Positions 1 through 6,076 of a DNA stretch of 10,816 nucleotides are shown here, one piece after another. A model generated the notes under the pieces. It was not told where the DNA came from. It saw nothing but the letters and a program-made list of their open reading frames with translations, and did no database searches. Origin of the DNA: Rhodoferax sp. (GTDB lineage: Bacteria > Pseudomonadota > Gammaproteobacteria > Burkholderiales > Burkholderiaceae_C); assembly GCA_030833685.1 (NCBI GenBank), contig JAURGS010000066.1, positions 1 through 10,816 of the forward strand. The letters run 5' to 3'. Both the position numbers and the translations under genes were made by a program. How positions within the stretch are numbered: the first letter of the stretch is position 1; each line of letters begins with the position of its first letter.

Positions 1-457
1 CCGTCGTGTATGTGGACGTGTTGGCAGCAGCATGCGTCAACGTGCCAAAACTTGGTGCTAAGTCAGTAGCAGTCGTAGTAACCACTGCGCCTGGATTGTC
101 AATAATCAGTGTTGGAATAGAAATCGATGTTGTTGAGTGGTAGTCAACAGATTGAGATTGTGTAATCGGCAAAGTTATTGAATTGAGCACCCTGATTTCC
201 TCAGCAAGTGCATTAACCGTCTCGTCATTTAAATCGTCTGCATCTAGGCCCATGCCGTGATTCGTGTTAGCCCAACGAATGACATCGCCTGCGCCGATTG
301 CGTTCAACCGTCCCGCTGTGTAGCCATGACAACCGCTGCAATTGGTTGCCCAGGAATAATTTGGCGCCGCAGAGGCTACGACTGACGACATCAACAACAG
401 GATCGCGAAAGCGCTTCTACCAATCCATCGGCTGATCGTCAAATGCAACCGGCTCAT
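1..457 (-). CDS. Secreted mono-haem c-type cytochrome with C-terminal extension (partial, runs off left edge)
   Basis: Reading the minus strand from the ATG at 457 gives 152 codons without a stop, so the 3' part lies outside the window. The protein starts with a basic stretch and a hydrophobic core (residues about 17-30), then an Ala-rich signal-peptidase-like site, so it should be exported. A single haem-attachment motif, CSGCH, lies at residues 40-44. A Gly-Met-Gly about 30 residues later could supply the distal Met ligand, followed by a helix-like Leu/Asp/Glu segment; this is the usual pattern of a small class I cytochrome c domain. After about residue 95 the sequence becomes rich in Ser, Thr and Val with beta-strand character and a 'GTL...TYT' pattern, which I infer to be the start of an Ig-like or similar extracellular domain. 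An in-frame ATG at 469 is an alternative start. GC content is visibly lower than in amn. Substrate or electron partner unknown. Confidence 0.72.
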   Translation of the reverse strand, partial: MSRLHLTISRWIGRSAFAILLLMSSVVASAAPNYSWATNCSGCHGYTAGRLNAIGAGDVIRWANTNHGMGLDADDLNDETVNALAEEIRVLNSITLPITQSQSVDYHSTTSISIPTLIIDNPGAVVTTTATDLAPSFGTLTHAAANTSTYTT

Positions 458-693
458 AGAGAGCCCCATGTTTCGGGAGTGGTCGTTGCAAATGCAACAC
501 CACAGGCGCCAATAAATCGGCCCCATGCGTCCACAAACATTTTTGCTGCTTCGATGTAGCCTTGCCGTAGAGTTGAAAGCCCAGTTGTCATTGCATCGTC
601 AGTGGCAAGAATAGTTTCTTTGTACCATAGTGCGTCTACTCTGTGATCGTCACAATGTGAACGCGCCCTAGGGATAACCCTTGGGTTCGCCAA
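454..693 (-). CDS. Possible small hypothetical protein upstream of the cytochrome
   Basis: An open frame of 79 codons begins at a TTG (691-693); an internal ATG at 589-591 would give 45 residues. Its TGA (454-456) overlaps the cytochrome ATG (455-457) as ATGA, the arrangement typical of translational coupling. Codon composition is AT-richer than in amn and similar to the cytochrome gene. The predicted product has no recognisable domain, signal peptide or motif; the C-terminal half is mildly amphipathic. No convincing ribosome binding site precedes either start, and the cytochrome's alternative start at 469 would lie inside it. It could equally be untranslated leader of the cytochrome gene. 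I do not recognise a family. Confidence 0.3.
   Translation of the reverse strand: MANPRVIPRARSHCDDHRVDALWYKETILATDDAMTTGLSTLRQGYIEAAKMFVDAWGRFIGACGVAFATTTPETWGSL
642..660. promoter_or_regulatory. Alternating TGTGA/TCACA/TGTGA palindromic site
   Basis: Three perfect 5-base arms alternate in orientation: TGTGA at 642-646, TCACA at 650-654 and TGTGA at 656-660, with spacers of 3 and 1 bases. The arms match the half-site of CRP-family regulators, but that family normally needs a 6-base spacer, so assignment to CRP is not supported. The site lies about 185 bases upstream of the cytochrome start and inside the doubtful small reading frame. It may be an operator or a small RNA hairpin. Confidence 0.3.
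666..687. repeat. Two adjacent short palindromes
   Basis: CCCTAGGG (666-673) is a perfect 8-base palindrome. Two bases later AACCC-TT-GGGTT (676-687) forms a second inverted repeat. Neither is followed by a T-run on either strand, so a classical terminator is unlikely. They sit between the TGTGA/TCACA cluster and the REP-like repeat downstream of amn. Confidence 0.3.
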
Positions 694-702
694 CTGGCAG
701 AC

Positions 703-744
703 AGGCCGCTCGCATCCGGCCTACAAACGCATCACCAGGCCTAC
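703..744. repeat. REP-like palindromic element after amn
   Basis: A perfect 6-base stem, AGGCCG (703-708) and CGGCCT (717-722), encloses an 8-base loop. Overlapping it is an imperfect direct repeat, GCATC-CGGCCTAC (712-724) and GCATC-ACCAGGCCTAC (729-744); the second copy includes the amn stop codon. The CCGGCCTAC and CAGGCCTAC ends resemble the conserved ends of enterobacterial REP sequences. The hairpin lies about 20 bases past the amn stop and might protect the mRNA end or act as a weak terminator, but no T-run follows it on the minus strand. Confidence 0.4.
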
Positions 745-2219
745 TGAAACGCCACTTCGTTAAAGCTGCGCAATTTGCGGCTGTGCAGCTGGTCGATGCC
801 TTGCTCGCGCAAGAGCTCAAGCGCGCGCACGCCAATGCGCAAATGCTGGTCTACACGCTCGCGGTAAAAGTGGTTGGCCATGCCCGGCAGCTTGATCTCG
901 CCGTGCAGGGGCTTGTCGCTCACGCACAGCAAGGTACCGTAGGGCACCCGAAAGCGAAAACCGTTGGCCGCGATGGTGGCACTTTCCATGTCCAGCGCCA
1001 CCGCGCGACTTTGGCTAAAGCGCCGCTGCGGTGCGTTATCCGGCAAGAGCTCCCAGTTGCGGTTATCGGTTGAGGCTACCGTGCCGGTGCGCATCACGCG
1101 CTTGAGCTCAGCGCCTTGAATCTGCGTCACTTCGGACACCGCAGACTCCAGGGCCTGCTGGATTTCAGCCAGCGCGGGAATGGGCACCCACAGGGGCAGC
1201 TCTTCATCGAGCACATGGTCTTCGCGCACATAGCCATGCGCCAGCACATAGTCGCCGAGCTGCTGGGTTGTGCGAAGCCCCGCGCAATGCCCCAGCATGA
1301 TCCAGGCGTGCGGGCGCAGCACCGCAATATGGTCCGTGATGTTCTTGGCGTTGGCCGGGCCCACGCCGATATTGACCATGGTGATGCCGCTGTGGCCCTT
1401 GCGCACCAGGTGGTAGCCGGGCATTTGCGGTAAGCGCACGCTATCAGACGTCTGCTGGCTTGCAACACCCTTGCGGTGAACGATGTTGCCTGGCTCAATA
1501 AACGCGGCGTAAGGCGAGTTGGCATCGGCCATGGCGGCGTGGCCCATGGCGATGAACTCGTCAATATAAAACTGGTAGTTGGTAAAGAGCACAAAGTTCT
1601 GAAAGTGCTCTGGCGCTGTGCCGGTGTAGTGGCGCAGGCGCTGCAAGGAGTAGTCAACCCTGGGCGCGGTAAACAATGACAGCGGCTGCCCCTCACCATG
1701 CCTGGCCATGAAAGTGCCGTTAGCGATGCCGTCGTCCATGGCCGATAAATCGGGCAAGTCAAACAAATCACGCAGGCGTTCGCGTTGCTGCGGGCTCAAA
1801 CTACCCTCCAGGTGGTCGTTGTCACCAAAGCAAAAATGCACAGGAATCGGGTGGTGGCTGATTCCCACCTCCAGCTCAACACCGTGGTTGGCGATCAACA
1901 GGCCGAACTGCTCCCGGTAGTAACGGGCAAACAAATCCGGGCGCGTGAGGGTTGTCTCAAATCTCCCGGGCGCTGACAAAAAGCCGTAACTCAGGCGCTT
2001 ATCCCCAGGCTGCGCGCGTCTGGACACCGAGTCGGCATGCAGCCGAACGTAGGGATAGCAGGCACGCAGGCGCTCACCGGAACCTTTGCCAGCCACATAC
2101 TGTTGCATGCCTTCGCGCAGGTGCAAGGTGGCTGCCTCATAAAGTTTCTGCACTTGCGCCAGCGCTGCCTGCGCGTCGGTGTAGCGCTCTGGCGGATGAA
2201 AAGGGGGAGACTTGGTCAT
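741..2219 (-). CDS. amn: AMP nucleosidase
   Basis: The enzyme hydrolyses AMP to adenine and ribose 5-phosphate in the cytoplasm, taking part in purine salvage and adenylate control. From the ATG at 2219 it has 492 residues, close to the 484 of E. coli Amn. The N-terminal third is the family-specific AMP nucleosidase domain, with the DSVSR and 'TLTRPDLF' segments. The C-terminal half is a nucleoside-phosphorylase-like fold with MVNIGVGPANAKNITDH, 'IMLGHCAGLR' and 'GDYVLAHGYVREDHVLDE'. It also carries the DMES ribose-binding motif (Glu about 412) and SDKPLHGEIKLPG, whose Asp (about 435) corresponds to the catalytic acid of the E. coli enzyme. The end, HSRKLRSFNE, is also conserved. A GTG at 2234 in the same frame adds five residues and has GGGA just upstream, so the start is uncertain. 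It is transcribed divergently from gshA. Confidence 0.96.
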   Translation of the reverse strand: MTKSPPFHPPERYTDAQAALAQVQKLYEAATLHLREGMQQYVAGKGSGERLRACYPYVRLHADSVSRRAQPGDKRLSYGFLSAPGRFETTLTRPDLFARYYREQFGLLIANHGVELEVGISHHPIPVHFCFGDNDHLEGSLSPQQRERLRDLFDLPDLSAMDDGIANGTFMARHGEGQPLSLFTAPRVDYSLQRLRHYTGTAPEHFQNFVLFTNYQFYIDEFIAMGHAAMADANSPYAAFIEPGNIVHRKGVASQQTSDSVRLPQMPGYHLVRKGHSGITMVNIGVGPANAKNITDHIAVLRPHAWIMLGHCAGLRTTQQLGDYVLAHGYVREDHVLDEELPLWVPIPALAEIQQALESAVSEVTQIQGAELKRVMRTGTVASTDNRNWELLPDNAPQRRFSQSRAVALDMESATIAANGFRFRVPYGTLLCVSDKPLHGEIKLPGMANHFYRERVDQHLRIGVRALELLREQGIDQLHSRKLRSFNEVAFQ

Positions 2220-2385
2220 GGCATATTGTTTCACTTTCCCGGGATTCGGGTGCCCCAGCCGCCCGCTGGACTGCAGCAGACTCCCGACGGGCGTGGAACA
2301 ATAGGGTTAGACGGTGAACTCCACGCCGGATGCGATTTTTTGTCATGCAGCGTGAGCCAGCTCATTTTTATTGTCACTGTCCCGA
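2220..2385. promoter_or_regulatory. Divergent amn/gshA intergenic region
   Basis: About 165 bases separate the two divergent starts and should hold both promoters. For gshA, TTGTCA (2340-2345) matches a sigma-70 -35 box at five of six bases, but the hexamer 17 bases on (CATTTT, 2363-2368) is a poor -10. TTGTCA recurs at 2371-2376; both copies follow a T-run, giving a 31-base direct repeat that might be a regulator site. GCCGGATGCG at 2325-2334 is the exact inverted copy of a decamer next to the amn stop. I see no clear promoter for amn. Confidence 0.4.
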
Positions 2386-3954
2386 ATGCTTCAATCCACC
2401 TGTTGCCCAGCGCTGAGCCATTTTCAAACGCCTGAGGCGGCGCGCCTGCTCACCGGCATCGTGCGCGGTTTTGAGCGTGAGTGCCTGCGTGTCGACGCCA
2501 GCGGCCGTCTGGCCAAAACATTTCACCCCAGCGCCTTGGGCTCCAAGCTCACGCACCCCTGGATCACCACCGACTACGCCGAGGCGCTGCTGGAGTTCAT
2601 CACACCCGCTTCAGCCGACCCCAGCTTTCCGCTAACCTTCCTCAAAGACATCCACCAGTTCACAGTGCAAAAACTCGAGGGTGAAATCCTTTGGGCGGGC
2701 TCCATGCCCTGCAAAATTGGTGAAGACGCCGATATCGCCATCGCCGACTATGGCGTCTCACACACGGCGCGCTTCAAACAGGTCTACCGCCAGGGCCTCA
2801 GTGCGCGCTACGGGCGCGCCATGCAAACCATTGCCGGGGCGCACTACAACTGGTCGCTGCCAGAAGAGTTTTGGCTCACGCTTCGAGACGGCCTTGGCGG
2901 CGCGCCTGAGCTGCAAAGCTTTGTGAACGAACGCTACTTTGGGCTGATCCGCAATTTTTTACGCTCAAGCTGGCTGGTGCCCTACCTGTTTGGCGCCTCG
3001 CCCGCTCTGTGCCGCACGTTTTTCCAAGGGCAGGCGCATAGCGCCAGCTTGAGTGAGCTGCTGCCCGGCACCCTGTACGGCCCACATGCAACCAGCCTGC
3101 GCATGAGTGACCTGGGCTATCAAAACCACGCGCAAGACAAACTTGCCATCAGCTTCAATTCATTGGCGGAGTACACCGATGCGCTTGAAAAAGCCATCCG
3201 CACGCCTGACCCGTACTACGAGGCCCTGGGTGTGCGCCAGGGTGATACATGGAACCAACTTAACGGCTGTGTGCTGCAGACCGAGAGCGAGTTTTACGCG
3301 TCCATACGTCCCAAACGTGTTGGCCTCAAAGGCGAGCGGCCTGCGCTGGCACTGAAAACCTACGGGGTTCAGTACATCGAGATGCGCCTGTTTGACCTCA
3401 ACCCCTTTGTCGACATCGGCATCGCGCCAGAGCAAAGTTTGTTTGCCGACATTTTGTTGTTGATGTGCCAGTTCATGGACAGCCCACCCATCACGGCGCG
3501 CGAGCAGTCTGAAATTGACGAGAACAAGCGCCGCGTGGTGCATTACGGACGACAAGAAGATCTGCTGCTCTTGCGCAATAACCACGAGCAACCCTTGCGC
3601 GAGCTGGCGCATCAATTGTTTGATGAGATGGCGCCTTTTGCCAGCTTGCTCGACGCTGGGTACGGATCAAACCACTACGCGCAGGCCCTGAAAGCCTTGC
3701 ACCAGCGCGTCGATCACGCTGAGCTCACGCCGTCGGCACAAGTCATTGAGGCATCGCGCCAGCACGGCAGCTATTTTGAATTTGCGCTGGCCATGTCACA
3801 AGCCCATACACAGAGTCTGCGCAGCCAGGCGCTGCCGCCTGAGATGCTTGAGAGCTTTGAGCGCAGCGTCCAAACCTCGCTGGAAGAGCAAAACGAGTTT
3901 GACACTACCGTGGTGGGCAGCTTTGAAGATTTTGTGGCGGCCTATTACGCCTGA
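2386..3954 (+). CDS. gshA: Glutamate-cysteine ligase (gamma-glutamylcysteine synthetase)
   Basis: It catalyses the ATP-dependent joining of L-glutamate and L-cysteine, the first and limiting step of glutathione synthesis, in the cytoplasm. The 522 residues match the E. coli-type GshA family in length (518) and motifs. These include GFEREC near the N-terminus (Glu30 and Glu32, equivalent to metal-binding glutamates), then HPSALGSKLTHPWITTD and AEALLEFITP (Glu66, Glu70). Further on come SMPC, 'YGRAMQTIAGAHYNWSLP', 'PYLFGASPA', 'HATSLRMSDLGY', IRPKR and 'YIEMRLFDLNPF'. This is the proteobacterial type, not the plant/alphaproteobacterial one. The ATG at 2386 is chosen as start; an in-frame TTG at 2371 adds five residues, and neither has a good Shine-Dalgarno sequence. 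tonB follows after 13 bases, so the two are probably co-transcribed. Confidence 0.96.
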   Translation: MLQSTCCPALSHFQTPEAARLLTGIVRGFERECLRVDASGRLAKTFHPSALGSKLTHPWITTDYAEALLEFITPASADPSFPLTFLKDIHQFTVQKLEGEILWAGSMPCKIGEDADIAIADYGVSHTARFKQVYRQGLSARYGRAMQTIAGAHYNWSLPEEFWLTLRDGLGGAPELQSFVNERYFGLIRNFLRSSWLVPYLFGASPALCRTFFQGQAHSASLSELLPGTLYGPHATSLRMSDLGYQNHAQDKLAISFNSLAEYTDALEKAIRTPDPYYEALGVRQGDTWNQLNGCVLQTESEFYASIRPKRVGLKGERPALALKTYGVQYIEMRLFDLNPFVDIGIAPEQSLFADILLLMCQFMDSPPITAREQSEIDENKRRVVHYGRQEDLLLLRNNHEQPLRELAHQLFDEMAPFASLLDAGYGSNHYAQALKALHQRVDHAELTPSAQVIEASRQHGSYFEFALAMSQAHTQSLRSQALPPEMLESFERSVQTSLEEQNEFDTTVVGSFEDFVAAYYA

Positions 3955-3967
3955 TCTGTGCAAGACG

Positions 3968-4933
3968 ATGGACCAAACCACGGATGCGCAGTCAGTTTTT
4001 GTGCCCAGTGATGCCCTGCTTCGATGGGTCAGCATCAGTCTGGCTGTGCTGGCCCACGTGGCTTTGCTCTGGGGACTGATGAGCACTGGCCGGGCCCCCG
4101 ATGCCGCCAAGCAGCATCTCACCTGGCAAGCCAACCTGATTGCCGACGCGCCAGCCCCACTAAGCCCAGCGCCGCTTGCCAAGCCAGCACCTGCTAGCGT
4201 GCCTCAGCCCCCCACCATGAACATTGCCACTGCCGCGCCCGTTGCCAAAACGCCGCTGCTGCCCCAGCCGACAAGTAAGCCCCCACCACAGAAGAATCTT
4301 GACGCCCAAGCAGCGCCGGCCACAGAAACTGCGCAAAAGCCTGCCAAGGCTGCCGCGGCGCCCCCAACCCTAGCCGCCGAGCCGTCAAGCCCCGCGCCCA
4401 CGCCCCCTGCTATTCGGATACCTGAGCCAAGCCAGGCACCGATGATGGTTAGCGCCGCTGGAGAGATGGCGTCGTCCCCGGCGCGTACCAGCTCGCCAAG
4501 CCAAAGCCCAACGCCCGCAGTCCCAAGCGAAACTGCGGCTCGCACGCCGCCTGTGGCGCCGGCTCTGGAGGCAGACGGCAGAAACGCCGAGGCGCAACCC
4601 AGCAGCGATCCGCCCATAACAGCCACTGCCACTGCCAAACTGCAAGCGCCTGCACCGATTGCCCAACGCGCGGACGCGGATCAGTTGGCAATTGCGCTGC
4701 GTTGCCCACGCCAGCAAGCGCCACAAATGCCCAGCAGAGCCCTGCGCCTAGGCATTGAAGGGTCGGTGCAAGCCGACATCTTCATCAGGGATGGCAAAGT
4801 ACACGACGTCGCCATCGTCTCTGGCCCTCGGGTATTCCACCAGGCGGTGGTGGAGGCTGCACGCCAATATGAGTGCAACCTCACCCCCACCCCTGTTCGT
4901 GCCCGGCAAACCTTTGTCTTCAAAATAAATTGA
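3968..4933 (+). CDS. tonB: TonB-family energy transducer
   Basis: This 321-residue protein has TonB architecture: a short cytoplasmic N-terminus and one membrane helix (about 20-38). A long periplasmic linker rich in Pro, Ala and Ser follows (about 60-235), then a C-terminal TonB domain (about 245-321) with 'LGIEGSVQADIFIRDGKVHDV' and ending FVFKIN. Such proteins carry proton-motive force from ExbB/ExbD to outer-membrane receptors for siderophores, haem or cobalamin. The helix has a His (30) at the place of the essential TonB His20, but Ala instead of Ser four residues before it. Two cysteines, 246 and 303, bracket the C-terminal domain. The frame is open further upstream into gshA; the ATG at 3968 is chosen because it follows the gshA stop by 13 bases and gives the right N-terminus. 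The ribosome site is weak. TolA is less likely from the C-terminal domain. Confidence 0.85.
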   Translation: MDQTTDAQSVFVPSDALLRWVSISLAVLAHVALLWGLMSTGRAPDAAKQHLTWQANLIADAPAPLSPAPLAKPAPASVPQPPTMNIATAAPVAKTPLLPQPTSKPPPQKNLDAQAAPATETAQKPAKAAAAPPTLAAEPSSPAPTPPAIRIPEPSQAPMMVSAAGEMASSPARTSSPSQSPTPAVPSETAARTPPVAPALEADGRNAEAQPSSDPPITATATAKLQAPAPIAQRADADQLAIALRCPRQQAPQMPSRALRLGIEGSVQADIFIRDGKVHDVAIVSGPRVFHQAVVEAARQYECNLTPTPVRARQTFVFKIN

Positions 4934-4969
4934 AGCGCACATCACGCTGCAGGTTGTGGCCAGCGGCCG

Positions 4970-4975
4970 CATAAT
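4970..4975 (+). promoter_or_regulatory. Candidate -10 box for the transporter operon
   Basis: CATAAT matches the sigma-70 -10 consensus at five of six bases and lies about 52 bases before the yejB-like start, in the 93-base gap after tonB. No good -35 lies 16-18 bases upstream (CTGCAG at 4947-4952 is poor), so this is weak. The gap holds a GCGGCCGC palindrome and only short 4-base stems (such as AGCC/GGCT before TTTT), with no strong terminator, so read-through from gshA-tonB remains possible. Confidence 0.2.
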
Positions 4976-5026
4976 CACTGACACGCCGTAGCCCGATATG
5001 GCGGCTTTTGTGAACCAGTCAGGCCG

Positions 5027-6073
5027 ATGAAATCTCGATCCCAGGCATTGCGCAACTACCTTGTGCGCCGGTTTCTGTTGATGGTGCCCACCTTTATTGG
5101 CATCACTTTTTTCACGTTCTTGCTCTGCCAGTTTGTACCGGGTGGCCAGATCGACCAACTGCGTATGACGCTGGCAGGAGCAGCGGGCACCACAGAGGCC
5201 AACGCCACCGGCTCATCGCGCGTGCAGCTCGATATTCCAGACGAGCAAATGAAAATGCTCAAGGCCTACTACGGTTTTGACAAGCCTTTGCACATCGCTT
5301 ACGGCAAATGGCTAGCTGACACAGTTCGCCTAGACCTCGGGAGCTCGTTTCGGTACAGCGAACCGGTCACGCGTGTAATTGCTGAGCGGCTACCGGTGTC
5401 GATCTATTACGGCATCATCACCGCCATCTTCACCTACGGTATCTGCATACCACTGGGCATCCTCAAGGCGATTCGCCACCGAACGCGAATTGACACACTC
5501 ACCTCTGTTTTGATTTTTGTGGGCTACGCTGTCCCCGGCTTTGCCTTGGGTGCGGTACTGAGCAACTTGTTGTCTGTGCATTGGTCCGTATTTCCGCTAG
5601 GGGGCTTTGCCTCCATCGGCGCAGACAAAATGCCTTGGGCAACACGCGTGGTCGACATTCTTTGGCATTCGGTGCTGCCCTTGGTGGCTTATCTGGCTGG
5701 GTCATTCGCCGTGACCACCATGCTGATGAAGAACAGCCTGCTGGAAAACATGAGCGCTGACTACGTCAAAACCGCCTTGGCCAAAGGGCTGACCTGGCGG
5801 CGCGCTGTGTTTGTGCATGCCCTGCGCAACTCGCTCATTCCAATGGCCACCACCGCAGGAACCTTGCTGGGCATTTTTCTCACCGGCAGCTTTTTGATTG
5901 AGAGCGTGTTCAACATCCGCGGCATCGGGTTGCTGGCATTCGAGGCTATTCAGACACGCGACTTTCCTGTGGTGATGGGCTTTCTGGTGATCTCCAGCGT
6001 TTTGCTCATGGTGGGCAACTTGCTGTCGGACCTGGTCGTGGCGTTGGTGGATCCGCGCGTGCGGTTTGAATAA
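5027..6073 (+). CDS. yejB: Peptide ABC transporter permease, YejB-like
   Basis: This is an inner-membrane permease of the DppB/OppB family, 348 residues, which forms half of the channel for peptide import. It begins with a positively charged segment and a first membrane helix (about 12-33: 'FLLMVPTFIGITFFTFLLCQF'), then a periplasmic segment with 'YYGFDKPLHIAYGKWLADTV' and 'LDLGSSF', typical of this family. Five further hydrophobic segments follow at about 125-148, 157-183, 205-232, 280-300 and 318-340. The cytoplasmic coupling (EAA-type) loop is at about 246-270, 'YVKTALAKGLTWRRAVFVHA', followed by LRNSLIP. The long stretch between the first helix and the DKPLH motif, including ATGSSRVQLDIPDEQ, is characteristic of YejB rather than OppB. 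It is the first gene of the operon; its stop is three bases before the next ATG. General DppB/OppB homology is certain, Yej subfamily likely. Confidence 0.9.
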   Translation: MKSRSQALRNYLVRRFLLMVPTFIGITFFTFLLCQFVPGGQIDQLRMTLAGAAGTTEANATGSSRVQLDIPDEQMKMLKAYYGFDKPLHIAYGKWLADTVRLDLGSSFRYSEPVTRVIAERLPVSIYYGIITAIFTYGICIPLGILKAIRHRTRIDTLTSVLIFVGYAVPGFALGAVLSNLLSVHWSVFPLGGFASIGADKMPWATRVVDILWHSVLPLVAYLAGSFAVTTMLMKNSLLENMSADYVKTALAKGLTWRRAVFVHALRNSLIPMATTAGTLLGIFLTGSFLIESVFNIRGIGLLAFEAIQTRDFPVVMGFLVISSVLLMVGNLLSDLVVALVDPRVRFE

Positions 6074-6076
6074 ACC

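Noticed and set aside
642..654. CRP binding site
   Set aside because: The TGTGA and TCACA arms are separated by 3 bases, not the 6 needed for CRP, so only an unspecified palindromic site is reported.
1127..1771. Open frame of 214 codons on the minus strand inside amn, in another frame
   Set aside because: It lies wholly within a well-conserved AMP nucleosidase on the same strand, and its product is low in complexity (Pro, Thr, Ser, Cys, Trp).
3746..3967. N-terminal extension of the TonB-like protein into gshA
   Set aside because: The extension would overlap the conserved gshA end by about 200 bases and put an Arg-rich, domain-free segment before the membrane helix. The ATG at 3968 gives normal TonB architecture.
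4934..5026. Rho-independent terminator after tonB
   Set aside because: Only 4-base stems (such as AGCC/GGCT before TTTT) and the GCGGCCGC palindrome are present; there is no stable GC-rich hairpin followed by a real T-run.
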